Source of the DNA: Anisakis pegreffii
Taxonomy: Eukaryota > Nematoda > Chromadorea > Rhabditida > Anisakidae
Assembly (NCBI GenBank): GCA_035041965.1
Contig: JAPYMA010000667.1
Span: 60,803 to 124,802, forward strand
Direction: 5' to 3'
Length of the DNA stretch: 64,000 nucleotides
Shown here: one piece after another, positions 51,901-63,362 of the stretch
Position numbering within the stretch: the first letter of the stretch is position 1
Layout: each line of letters opens with the position of its first letter
Notes under the pieces: generated by a model
What the model saw: only the letters and a program-made list of their open reading frames with translations
What the model was told of the DNA's origin: nothing
Database searches by the model: none
Made by a program: the position numbers and the translations under genes

Positions 51901-52329
51901 CTTGTGCTCGTTTTAAGGTTGTCGTATATTCGATTGCTCTTCTTTATGTCGAATTGCCACCTAACGCCATTCTTTTTAGTGCACATCATTCCGCATTCAT
52001 TTCCATGTGACGAATTTTCAAGAAAAATATTCATTTTATGGAAACCTATTGTGCAAATGAATGTTTCTTTCACTGATAAGATAAACTTATGAATTTTATC
52101 GTATTTGATTACATCATCGATTAATTCATCTTCTAAGTATCGTTCTTCTTGAGAGTACATTAGATGCTACCACTTTCTTTAATTTCATAGGATTTATATA
52201 GTGATTTGTTATGCGAATTCTTAGCATGCTTCATAAGAAGTAAGCAATTTTAACTGTCTGTAATGAAATTGAACACTCTCTTAAATAGTTTTGTTTATTG
52301 AACGAAGAACTTTTTTAGCTGAGGAAAGA
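48919..52329. other. Intergenic, mostly unassigned
   Basis: Divergent region between the kinase gene (-) and the four-TM gene (+). A GC-richer patch at 48650-48770 (GGTTCGATATGTTGGTTCAC nearby) is self-similar and repeat-like. One convincing isolated exon lies at 49551-49724 and is listed separately. From 49.8 to 52.3 kb I see nothing I can support. Confidence 0.4.
49551..49724 (-). CDS. Isolated predicted exon, 58 codons, gene unknown
   Basis: The exon follows a TTATAG acceptor and ends at a GTATGT donor, phase 0 at both sides and fully open. It reads VINESSLRIANSPIHTF...SRTLQFMTTKK. It could be an upstream exon of the kinase gene, because the first kinase exon stays open above its Met to an acceptor near 48956, but the phases (0 here, 2 there) do not join without another exon. 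No family was recognised. Confidence 0.3.
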
Positions 52330-53155
52330 ATGCAGCAGTCGACGTGTGACTCTAATGAGGATCAGAGTTGTGCTGACAGATCGATGAACCAAAGACCAGT
52401 CAAGTTCATTTACGACGAGAATGACCCTTTCTATTTTGCACCAGCAATGTGCAAGTTATTACATTACCGCACGGCAGCAGTTTTATGTGGCATTGTAGAA
52501 GTGATACTACTCGCGCTCATTGTTTTGGCCTTTTTCAGTTAGTGTTTTTAAAAATGTTCGGTCAGTGTTAAATTTAGCTGAGGAAAGAATGCTGAGGCAA
52601 GATTTCCAGCTCTACTCGTGATACTGTTCAGTGACAATCTTACTGTCTCATTCTGACATGTTTGCTTAATGCTTAGGCTTAGTAGGAAAAGATTCAAGCT
52701 TATTCAAAGGATGAAAATTACTGAGTTCAAAAGAAATACAAGTTCGAGGCAGAATGGAACAATGCTATTCTTGAAGCTTTTCATGCAGTCTTTTTTTAAT
52801 ATTTTTTGAAAAACGAACAAAAATTTAACTAGTGATTACAGTTGGATCGTTTACCGCCGACAGAAGTCAAAGGAGGCTGATCGGTCGATGGCCTCGGAAG
52901 ATCGAATTTCAGTGGCCACTGATCGATGGCTGGGAAGACTTCGATGGTGGTCACTGAGTGGCGGGACGGTCGATGGGTACCGAATCGCACACCCATCGGT
53001 GGCCATCAGTCAGCAAGAAGCACATTGCGTCAGTGGCCCCTGGATTTTCTTCGGTAGCCATCGATCGAAACCGAGCGACACTCAAAATTTGCCTTGTTGG
53101 CAAACAACGAAAGGAAAAATCTGTCGATTTTCAGCTCTACTCGTGATACTGTTCA
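52314..53155. repeat. Direct repeats at the 5' end of the four-TM gene
   Basis: TTTAGCTGAGGAAAGAATGC occurs at 52314-52333, spanning the start codon, and again at 52573-52592 in intron 1. CAGCTCTACTCGTGATACTG followed by TTCA occurs at 52607-52630 and 53132-53155. The stretch between the second pair (about 52850-53100) is GC-rich and made of CGATGG/GGCCAC units, unlike its surroundings. Together these suggest local duplication and an insertion. Confidence 0.75.
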
Positions 53156-55374
53156 TTTAGTGAGTACTTGATGATAACGTTTCGTGTCCATCATTATAGA
53201 GTATAATTGCAGGTTTGCAACTGCAAAAAGGCATAACCGAACTATGGCTTACAATGGCCATGGTAACTCTGCTTGCTTTTGCTACTATAACAACATCATT
53301 GATGGTAAGCAACCACCTGGAAAGATTATCAACTCATTGAAAATGTCAACGTCCTCGTTTTTGACTTCTGGTGGCTTTGCCAGTTTTGATTCTCCAAGAA
53401 GCAATAACGAAGTGGATGGAGAGTCATATTTTGAGTTTGATTGTAAATCATCAAAATGATACGAAAGAAGCTGATGAATGATGAAAAAAAAGTAGAAATT
53501 AAATCTGAAACTAGAATGAAGAAAAGAACGCATCCAATCTAGATGGTTACAAAGCCTCCTGAAATTCAGATAGCATTGAAGTGATTAGTGCTGATCAAAA
53601 AACATTGAAAGGCTTCATGCGTTGCGCATCTTGAGGTGCTGTTCAAACGGCCGGGTGGGAATGGAATAAAACTGCAGAACACAGAACGGAATAATTAGGA
53701 GGCAAAACAGAATGGTTCGTCAGAAGCATGCAACGGAGACATCACTATATAAAATATCGTTTCAGATTTACGGCATCATCAGCGAACAATCGAAATACCT
53801 TTGGCCACAGATGGCTTTCATGCACGTCGAAATTGCTCTTCTGATCCTCTCAGCAGTTGTCTCCATAACGAGCATGTCAATGGGAATTCAAACAACGCAT
53901 CATCTCTTTGGTGTTTTCGTCAGGTTTTCTTCCATCTACTCGGCTTCTTAGCTTATATCGCTTGTGATTTCTAGGCTAATTTTACAAATGAACGAACAAA
54001 AAACATAGGATTTTGAGCAGTGATGCATAGGCTCTGGAGCCAATAAAAAATTTTTTGGCTCCCTAAATGAAAAATATAACAGCAACATTCCATAGCCAGA
54101 GCTAACATGGTCATTATGGTTTCATTTCTGGATCGGGATTGTTCTGGAGTAGAAGCGGAGCAAAGCACATTTTGAAACTGGAACCAGGGCCCGAATTTTA
54201 AAAAAATGCGCAGCTGAGGATAAAGCTAGGCCGAAATTCTGAAAACGCGGAGTTGGAGCCGGAATTTTAAAACTGCGGAGTCCAATTTGCAATTGGAGCC
54301 GAAGATTTGGAAAATGCGGTGCCAGGGACGTAGCCGGTATTTCAGAACTGCAGAGCTGAAACTGGAGCCGGAACCTCAAAAGCGCGGAGCTAAAGCCGAC
54401 CTAAACAAAAAAAATACATAGCCGAAGCTAAGTCGGTTTTTTTCAAACTAAGCATCACTGGTCATGAGCTAGTTTACGAACAGCGGTTGAGGTCGAATCA
54501 CGCTCTTTGCACGATGAATTTTCGTCGTATTGATTTAATGTACTGAAGAATTTTCATTACCTGATCGTGTGACAACTGAGACAAATAGCGAGTAATTCTT
54601 TCAACATTTTAAACATTTTCAGTGAGGCTCATTGTACATAGTCATGATATTTTTCAGCGTACATGAAATGGAAGATCATTTCGGGCCAATCTGGCCATTT
54701 AATATGGCTGTGATATCGTTTTTTGGTGCGGCAGTCGTTATATGGTTCCATATAGTCGTTCGCGGTGCATATGATTACCTACTAGATAAAGAGTATTTCA
54801 CAAAGACACCGAATATTGAAATGGTAAAAAAAATAACGTTATGAATGCTTATTTCAACCACTGTATCATCTTCTCATCAATAAACTGTCATATCGAATCA
54901 CCGATCAAATTGCATGTTAAATTCATGATGACCAACAGTTAAGTGGATGAACGAACTGTGCAAGTGATTACGGACTATACACAATTCTTCATAGGAGATG
55001 AAAAGCAACAAAGCTATATTTAGTCCTGAAGCAAATGGAAGTTTCTTACACTATTCTATAGATGATCATTCTATCACGTAGAGAAATGAATCGTGATGGT
55101 CATTCTGAAAGTAACGTTTGCTTAATTCCAGTTGCGTCCAAGTACCACGGTAACATGTTATTCCCTTACGAAAACGACTAAAGATACCGTTTATTTTCGC
55201 AAAGTTCCTGACCTACAATTGTTCAAGAAGTTGACTATGAGAAGCACAGAAACAAATGACTTACAATTTCAGAATCACATAATTATCAATGAACTAGGGA
55301 GATATATTTTACAAAAGAAAACTAAGAATATCGAGAAAATATTCAAAAGTACGACTCAACGAATACTCAGATAG
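52330..55374 (+). CDS. Four-transmembrane protein, nematode type (5 exons, 288 aa)
   Basis: Exons: 52330-52537, 53213-53304, 53766-53923, 54658-54823, 55132-55374; total 867 bp with consistent phases. The start is the ATG just after a TTTTTTAG acceptor, which may be a trans-splice site. The protein has a hydrophilic N-terminus, YDENDPFYFAPAMCKLLHYR, TM1 (AAVLCGIVEVILLALIVLAF), TM2 (LWLTMAMVTLLAFATITTSL), TM3 (HVEIALLILSAVVSITSMSM), TM4 (NMAVISFFGAAVVIWFHIVV), and a basic cytosolic tail of about 90 residues. The layout recalls the many small 4-TM proteins of nematodes with Cys-His-Tyr just before TM1 (DUF7027/LAPTM-like), but I cannot assign a function. The last exon is supported only by phase and an open frame; without it translation would stop shortly after 54823. 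It converges with the LIM gene 350 bp downstream. Confidence 0.8.
54018..54460. mobile_element. hAT-like MITE, 443 bp, in intron 3 of the four-TM gene
   Basis: Begins CAGTGATGCATAG and ends CTAAGCATCACTG, which is a 12 of 13 match when inverted. The interior is a degenerate tandem array of GGAGCCGGAATTTTNAAAA-like units in one orientation. The flanking octamers ATTTTGAG and GTCATGAG agree at 5 of 8, so any target duplication has decayed. No coding capacity. Confidence 0.7.
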
Positions 55375-55723
55375 TTGCAATAAATGTGAAAGGAATATTC
55401 AAATCAGCACATTCGAAGGTATGAAAATTAAATTGCAATTAACAGCTGGGTCTGTTTGATGGTTTAGACGCATTAATGCAAAGAGCCGTCAAGTTGCTAA
55501 TTCAAAAAAGTTCATGACTTCGTTTTTCAATATGCATAAATTGATGTACACATTATATTTTCAGATAATAAAACAGTCACGCTGCACGAAATTACAAAAC
55601 TGATTTTCTCAAGAAACAATTCCAACTTATCCAATAATGTGTTTAATGAACTTTAAATGTATTGAGCTTTATAGTATACAGTTTCGAAAAAATGAATGAG
55701 TGAACGATGGCTCTGAGAGGCTT
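55375..55723. other. Short convergent intergenic spacer
   Basis: About 350 bp separate the stop codons of the four-TM gene (+) and the LIM gene (-). It is AT-rich and presumably made up of the two 3' UTRs, with no other feature. Confidence 0.5.
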
Positions 55724-58700
55724 TCATATGAGCTTTTCGATTTTGGTTTGCTTCTCATCGGGTGCATAGATAAGGCCATTGTATAGACGATAAAAGCATT
55801 CATGGCAGTATGGCTTACGATCGTGTTCGCGATAAGTGCCGCGAAGGTTAAGAGCCTGAAATTGCAGTAAAATCTGATCAAATTCCTTATCACCATCTAT
55901 ACTGTGTTTTGAAATAGGCAGTAGAACAAATCCACAGGAATTTGCGAAGAAATGTTATGCAATATTAAAAATAGTGAATTTTCTTCGGAAGTACGAAAGG
56001 ACAGAAGAATGTAGAGAAAACTTCAAGCCAATGCTTCGATTCATAATCTCTATTTTTCACTTAATTCCACCAGAATACGTTGGAATTTGCAGTGTGGATG
56101 CAATAATGATGTTTAAGAAAAGAATCGCATAGTGCGATAAGTAACCTTTTGACAGTAGGCACACATGAAGTGATAAGTGTGAAATTTCTGGGCACGATTT
56201 GAGTTTGGTGCAAGGGCAGTGATTATGGGTCCATCGATTTCTTCGCAACAAAAAGCACAAACTGCCGCAGCCGATGGAGGCGGCGACCCCTACAAGTGCA
56301 AAAATACAAAAACGCAATCGGACAATGAGGATTCGAAACGGGAAAAAGATTTCCATCAATCTAATTCATTAAGTGCAATATTGTTAACGGAATTCACGAA
56401 AGATTAATGTCATGCTTCACAGTAATATTTGGATTGTTTTCAGTTCCAATCTTCTCAGAAATGCTCTTGTACACGCTATTTGAAAATCATCCTTCCAAAA
56501 TTCTTATCTAAAGGCAGTATGTCTTTCACGGGTCCGCCTAATCTTGTAAAAACACTCTGTAACGTTTCCACTTTTACAACGAACAGATTATGGAATTCCC
56601 AAGATGAACAGTTCGTATGAAAATGTTCCCAGTATTGGAATAGAAATGTTACCCTAATATCAAACAGAAAAATCTTTGCACAAATCATATATAAAATAAG
56701 GCTTATTTCTTCATAATTTTTATGTTTGAGCAAAACTGCATGGTCCGTTGACAACCGTAGTCAACCGGGACTAGTTTACAAAATTTGCTCGATCATTTAT
56801 GGACATGCTTCCAGCATGAACAAGTACTGAAAAACGACACTATTAATGAATACCTCAACATTGATAGTTCGACGAGGCGTCTCTGATCGTGGTCTCTTTT
56901 TCAGACTGCTTCTGAAAAAAAATCAAATTTGAATTGTTTGGGCATCTGTATAAGCAGTAAATATTATCATGGTATTTAAAAACATGAAAGAGATAAACAG
57001 TTTAGAGATCGTAATAGAAATATCGTCTCTCTGATTATCTCTTTCACGTTTAAAAAAAATTCCATCAAAGACAAATGACACGATATTAAAGAAGCTCACT
57101 AATGTTCTATCAAAGGTAAACACTGCTTCCTGGAATTCTCTTAACCAAGCAAATATTTGACTTCTGACAAAGCAAAGCAAATACGATCGCTACTCTTTCA
57201 TTCTGTCCAATTGATACCAAATCCTATTGTTAGCAATATTGAACTATAATCATTTAAAAATTTGTCTCCGATAGAAAATAAAATCGAGTAATTTTTGAGG
57301 AGCAAAAACATACGTCTGTGATTCAGACATCTCAACTCCATAGTCTCGTGAAACTTGTTCCAGCGTGAAATTATCATCTTCTTCAGCTAAATGATACATA
57401 ATATGTGGAAGAAATTAAAAGAAAAAACCTTAACTACTATAAAAACCCCTTAATTTTTCGTCAGCACCATGGCGGTACTGGTAGTATCCACAAAAAATCA
57501 AGAACGAAATTTCGCAGTTGAGGACCTCGAAAATGCAGCTGACTCGAAAAAAGTCGAGGACGAGGAATCGAGGACAGGGTTACCGAAATTCCCCGTTCTC
57601 CACAACACAATGGTAACAATGAATGTTTTGCACGCGTTTGAAAAAAAGTTGATAACCTCGCTGTTGCTTGTGAAATGGAAACGGGTAAAGGTCATCTTCG
57701 GGACCAGGCGTAATGCGTAACTTGTACTCCACTTCCTAAGAATTGATAACTTTAAGCGATCACTTAAGATTAATTTGAATTGTAATCAACGTCTAAATTT
57801 CTTAAATTTTTTGAGCGTGAAATCGCACAATCTCAATTCAATCATGGACTTGGTTTAAGTATGATTTGCAAAACAGAAGAGTTCGCTTATTGGTTAACGA
57901 AGAAAATTCTCATCTAAAAAGTTTCGTTATGAATCTTAAACTATTAATTGTTACCAATATGAAGTGATTTTCAACATCACCTCCGCATCGAAACTTCATT
58001 TTATATGAACTTTTTGCAATCGCTTATTGCTAAATAGAACCAGTTTGTTTTACGTAGCTGGAGTCAAGGTTGTATGCTGATCGCCTCGATACTTCACACT
58101 TCTGTGTGAGAATGTTCTTATGGTGGCCAGTCATGACTTTGATAATAACATTTAACGAGATAATGTCAAAAAAAACGTAAACTAAACAAGGGTATGAACC
58201 TCTTGCTGTTTCTTCTGCTTTTTAAGTGATCCTCTACGTAATACTTCGGCAGTTGCATCAATATCGTAGACGAGTGCTGCTAGCGTATCAGTAACCGCAT
58301 TCTGCTCTAAAAACTTATCTTCACTGAATTCAAAAATCTAGTCCCAAAATGTGAACATCATTGTCACTGTTCTCAAATGTAATCAGAGTTTATCACTTGT
58401 TTGTGCATATCAGTTCTAGAAAGAACTTCAAAAGTTTGCAATAGCAAGAATCAGTGCATGTTTCCGTAAATGTTCACCATAGACAATCACTGTTTCTGCT
58501 TACAATTCGTGTTGCGGAAGTAAATTTGATTCTTATTTTGTCGAGATATTGTGCTCACTTTGATCATCCTTCACTTTTGAAAGTTCCTTTTGCATGTCCT
58601 CGGTGCTAATGGACATCAGTCTCGTTGAAAGCCATTCATCAGACTGATCCACCGAAATATTTCCGGTCACCTCCATTTCTGTATGAAAAGATTTTCGCTC

Positions 58701-58815
58701 CAATATCTTAAACAGTAGCTTTCTTCGGTTTGATGGCGAGCAATAACCACTACCATACACATTTAAAAATGAATGTTGTAAATTTTCATGACTTTTTGCC
58801 TTAAAGTTTCCTCTT
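55724..58815 (-). CDS. Protein with single C-terminal LIM domain, paxillin/UNC-95-like (5' end incomplete)
   Basis: Exons found: about 58815-58575 (start not fixed), 58337-58200, 57386-57314, 56911-56854, 56289-56146, 55855-55724. The N-terminal part is helical and charged (EDMQKELSK, LEQNAVTDTLAALVYDID). Next come a basic linker (KKRPRSETPRR), Pro/Ala residues, and a complete LIM zinc finger: CAFC, HFMC, CAYC, CHEC, with conserved GPIITAL and YREHDRKPYCHECFYRLYNG. The C-terminus is KIEKLI. Phases agree except between the second and third exons, where one small exon must be missing. The single C-terminal LIM resembles the last LIM of paxillin, as in muscle-attachment protein UNC-95; I infer, but cannot prove, that orthology. 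Such proteins act at integrin adhesions (dense bodies). The first zinc loop is about 25 residues between the second Cys and His, longer than the usual 16-23. Confidence 0.85.
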
Positions 58816-59946
58816 TAAAAGGTCAATAATAAGTGACTGATTCGATAATGTACAAATTTAATGGGTCTCACGAAAACAGAAAGAAGAATGCTGACTGGAA
58901 AATGTGGTCGGTGACTAACTTCGTCTGAACGTTGTCATAAGAAGGAACTTCTCCATTGTAAATGTGCTTTAATTTGATATGGACTGTATCAGTGAGCAAT
59001 TCGAAACAGATGGCAATCAAGCCCCGTTGAAAATTCTATTTCACATCAAATTCAAAATCGAAATTCGAACTAATTGGAAATATTCAAAATTTTGTTACAC
59101 TTACGCAGGATCTGTTTTAGGTTTGCTTTTTGATGGAACTGTGTTCAATATTTCTTCAAGTTTTGCATAAATGTAGTAAAATCGTTCCTTACAGAAAATA
59201 ACCTCTTCCTCAGGCTAAGGCTTATCTCGGGACTCAGGCTAAGGCTTACCGCGTGCTTACACTGAAACCTGCTATAGTGCTTAGACTGATGGTCATACCG
59301 GGCTTGGGTTAAGGCTTACAACGGGATTATGTGTGTATCAACTGTATTTTAGGACGAGACTCAACGTGGTGCATGTGTTGAGGCTCACATCAGAGCTTAA
59401 GATAAGACTTCCTCCGGCTATAAGCTGTGGCTTAAGACAGGGAACGGGTTGAGATTTACTTCGGACTCAGGCTGATGGTTACCATGGTGCTTGGGCTAAG
59501 GATCATTCCAAAGCAGAGATTGAAGCTTCTCCCCAGACTAGACTGAAGTTTGCAACGGGGCGGGGCTGAGGCTTTTTCGTGGACATGGGCTAAGTTTCGC
59601 CATGAGTTAAGGCTCACCCCTGTTGATGATGAGACATACTTCAGCATGTCCCAGTTCTACTTATGGATTTATCTTGTTCTGAGTTGAAACTTTGAAAATT
59701 GGAACAGATAACACCAAGTTTTCGTTTACAATTCGAAATTTCGAATTTTTTGCGCAATTTCACGAAGTTTCGACTTCAGAAGTTGAATTCGGTTTTCGAA
59801 AACGAAATAAGTTAAATTACTTCAAGATTGCGAAGAGCAGAACAAATTTCGATTTAGATTTTGAATTTGGGATTGATTCGAATTGCAAAATAATTCGATA
59901 TAACATTAGCACTTCAACAAAACGATTATTTGTAAAGAAATAAAAA
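58816..59946. other. Region between LIM gene and small gene
   Basis: Should contain the first exon(s) of the LIM gene, which I could not place. Also holds the degenerate tandem repeat listed at 59200-59640 and an A/T-rich patch at 59690-59900 full of GAATTTCGAAATTC-like segments. Confidence 0.4.
59200..59640. repeat. Degenerate tandem repeat, unit near 24 bp
   Basis: Divergent units modelled on GGGACTCAGGCTAAGGCTTA plus a few bases follow one another through the block, for example two clear copies at 59210-59255. It shares the GGCTAAGG/CTTAGGC theme with 19.0-19.3 kb, 24.2-25.0 kb and a short piece near 52670. Confidence 0.65.
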
Positions 59947-60393
59947 TCAGATGTCAATATCGAATACATTTTCATTGTTCTTTCGACGAATAAGTTCTGT
60001 GGTAGCGTTAACACCATCCACGACAGTATCCAATGTATCGTGTACCACTCCTGCATCTGAAAACCATTCTTATGGTAATGATCGAAAAATTCAGTGCGAC
60101 TATTCAATATGACATAACATCATCGAAAACATACTTGCAGTGTTGGCAATAAAAGTAAACTAATCATGGGCTGATTGCTTCGTTTGTTCACACAAAATGT
60201 GAAGTTAGCGTCAAGTGCCAAAGAACGATGACTACTCAGTTGCATGCTTTCACATAATAATAAGATGATGAGACCACTAACGATTTAACGGAACATATCG
60301 TCCTGAAGAGCGTGATTCGGATCGGTTGTACTTTTCGCTATGCCACTGAGACGTCGGAGTGACTGATACGAGTGCTGGTGACAACGATGTCAT
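59947..60393 (-). CDS. Small unrecognised protein, two exons, 73 aa
   Basis: Exons 60393-60282 and 60056-59947 (stop TGA 59949-59947), phase 1 junction, 222 bp in all. The N-terminal half is Ser/Thr/Pro-rich and basic (TSQWHSEKYNRSESRSS). The C-terminal half is a predicted amphipathic helix (HDTLDTVVDGVNATTELIRR) ending NVFDIDI. A GATTTCAG acceptor lies about 30 bp upstream of the Met and could take a spliced leader. An earlier ATG in that leader region, out of frame, opens a 23-codon frame overlapping the start. No family recognised. Confidence 0.45.
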
Positions 60394-60880
60394 TGCGGCA
60401 CAACTTCATATATTTGTTTATCCTGAAATCTGAATCGCATTATTTGTAATCAACAAAAAACGAAGTCGCCCCTTATTTACGCAATCATAAACAAGACACA
60501 AATCACGAGCTTGTCATATGGCCATACCCCCCAGCCACAACACAAATCAAATCACATAAACCACTTCTTGATGCTATTCATGAAGAAATTAAGTTGTTGA
60601 ATAAGGTAATAATAACCATTTCAGCAACAATTAATTGTCTCTGTGCATTACACATCCTTCTTAGAACGGTACATAGCGAGAACAAACATGTACAGAATCC
60701 TTTTGAATGCTTCTGTGATTTGAATAACTATTTCTTTAAAGTAAATCTTTCTGAAAATATAAAATACCTTTGCCAGCATATGAACAGTGTTCCTTCTAAA
60801 TGAATACATCTTCAAAGAATCAAAATGTGCGTAACACAAATACGCAAATCAGTTCTATGAATTTGTACGTGCACTGTCAC

Positions 60881-61045
60881 CTCGAGAAGAAAAAAGAACA
60901 AAAACAAAACGAAACCACAAAGAACACATGAGACGATATAACCATCACCGATTGTATTCATTTGTGGAGGAGACTGATGAATTATTTTTGATGTAATTAG
61001 ACAATGATCAGAAATAAACACAATGTCGACGCTGCTATTGGCCAT
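60881..61045 (-). CDS. Weak candidate first exon with a membrane segment
   Basis: The ATG at 61045 is immediately preceded by a GGAAATCAG acceptor-like site, and the 55-codon frame MANSSVDIVF... ends with a hydrophobic run (VLCGFVLFLFFFLLE) before GTGACA. If spliced to the acceptor at about 60424 it would end after ten more codons, at a stop overlapping the 73-aa protein's start. It may be chance. Confidence 0.22.
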
Positions 61046-62997
61046 TCTGATTTCCTAATAAACGTCAAGTAATATTAGATGCATTTATAGAAAACTTATC
61101 AATTGACTGAATATTTTTACAAATTTCTTTATTGTTTTGATTTGCTTCTTACTGACTGCGAAGAGAGAACATTAAAAAGAATTTTGCTTGCACTCGTTAA
61201 TCACAGGCGGAAAGGTGCAATATACTCATTAACTGTAGGCATTCATGTGCCAGCTTGATATGTTTCTGGAATCCGTCATAGAGTTTTTCAAGAAACAATG
61301 AAAATCATAGTCTGTCGATAACCTCATTCTCATATATACAGCAAAGCGCGAGCTACCAATTCCACAGGTGATGAACAAAGCAAGAGCACATACACGGGAT
61401 AAATAGCCCACCCACACTCATTCGTAAAAGATGGTTGACAGCAAGGAGATATTTGTTATATTGATGTTGATGCAGGAAATAAAATAGTAACAGACTAGTG
61501 AATGTTCTGATAATGTCGGTCGGATTGAAGAAGTTTTTACGAAACGGAATATTTTTTCTGATGTAAATACTATTAATTTCATAAATCTTGAACAACAACC
61601 GAAATTAACCTTCATGAAGGGAGAGTTAAAACGAAGGCAGCTTTTTTGAAGATTTACATAGTGAACTGAAGGGGCACTAGATGAACAAGGATCTGGGTGT
61701 TAGTATGTGGTAAAATGATGCAAACAAATTCACCTTCTAGTGCTAATAAGCAATAATTTGGCGAATGAACCATTGTAATAAAGATGCAGCTCGAGGTGGG
61801 AATTGCGCTTCGTTACACATTTTATTTAAACTATTCGGCCTTAAGCTCCATTGAAAAGCGCTTTGCGCTCTAGACAGCTGTCCTTAATATTCTCTCGAAC
61901 ATACGCATTGTAACTACTACTCACTAATCCATCAAATGAGATTTGGTTTTCTCATCGCGCGGTACTCTGTTCACGTACCTATTTATTGTTCAGCAACAAC
62001 ACTAGTAGAATACTAGGAGTCAGTGGACAGAGTTTTCTAAAATTACATTTCTCATTGGCATTCAGCTGAAAATAATCAACGTGTTTGTTCATAATGTAGA
62101 ATGGAACCATTCATTTGTAATGATGAAAACTGCAGTGACATATCTTAGCAAGATAAAGCACACCTAAATAACTGCGGATAACTAACTGGTTCACTGTGAA
62201 CTCAATTTAAGGTTTTTAAACAACTGATAAAGGGAGAATACACGGAATTGCATAATAAGCAAAGAAGACAAAAAATTAATTCCATTGAATAATGATTTTT
62301 TTAAAACTTGAATCATTAAATTGATGCTTTTTCCAATCATTCAGATGGAAGAGATACAGTGATAAATAAAGGACAATAAACGAGGTGAATGATTTGAGTG
62401 AGTGGAGAGAAAGTTATTGGAAACAGGCATTTAACGATGAATGAAATGAATCTCAAATTTTAATCTAATTCAAATACGAGGTCGATATATTAATGCTCAT
62501 CAGGTACAACTGAAGTGATGGACATTAAAATACCTTGTAAACATTATTGAATGGAGTGATGATATTGGTAGTATTCAGTAAATTTTGATTATGATTAACG
62601 AATGAAAAAAATTGTGAAAAATCTTAAGTAATCACTGTCCGAATGCAAGGGAATGAAAGAAAGTGATGTTTACCGATTCAGATCAGCGTCGTTCTCAGCA
62701 AATGAATTACTGCATAAACGCACTTGTTGTGTGCACTGCTGTAAGTGAATAAAAGCGATGCACGCAGCATATCGCTGCCCCCGTCCAGTGTGAGTTGTGG
62801 AAGTGAGCTAGGTAAATGCACAAAATAAATCCATCATTTCTCTCTTTACAGCTCACACCTATGAATCTTACGATTAGTTAGAAGTAGTCAGTTGATTGTA
62901 AACCAAAGCAAGATGATCGCTCTGTTGCATTTTTGTCAGCCGCTTATCATGCATCCTTGTTGTTTGCTCATTGATCCGCATTTTCCACATTGTTACA

Positions 62998-63001
<4 letters not shown>

Positions 63002-63078
<77 letters not shown>
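63002..63078. repeat. (AT)n microsatellite, 77 bp
   Basis: Uninterrupted AT dinucleotides, the longest of three in the window, about 0.3 kb upstream of the exon at 63363. Confidence 0.98.
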
Positions 63079-63081
<3 letters not shown>

Positions 63082-63362
63082 TGTTATTGGCCATATTTTT
63101 GTTGCTTTTTCTTGTGATTTGCTGTTAGGTCTAGAGATAAGCTCTTACTGAGATGAGTGAGGATTGAGAGGTTGCCATCCAGGAAAGTTGTGGTTCACTT
63201 ATTGTTAGATGAAATGAACTGCAGTCATAGTGGTTTCGTTATCAATATAAGATTTGAGACGAGCTCTTTTCAGTTGGGCAATATTTTCATGGTGAGCAAA
63301 GATAGCGTTGTAGAATATTTCCTATGTTATGATTCAAACAGGATGTAATGAATTCAATTCAG

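Larger units (their letters stand above)
60430..63362. other. Intergenic, little of note
   Basis: Contains a weak candidate start exon at 60881-61045 (listed), hydrophobic frames on the - strand at 61.2-61.6 kb that I could not join by splicing, and the long AT microsatellite at 63002-63078. Otherwise AT-rich with no supported feature. Confidence 0.4.

Noticed and set aside
57469..57720. + strand frame starting MAVLVVSTKNQ
   Set aside because: It lies within an intron of the LIM gene and shares CCGAAATTCCCCGT-type sequence with 30.2-30.4 kb, so it is probably an old repeat.
61229..61615. Hydrophobic frames on the - strand (GWAIYPVYVLLLCSS and others)
   Set aside because: They look membrane-like, but no set of acceptor and donor sites in matching phase could be built, and AT-rich DNA often yields Leu/Phe-rich frames.
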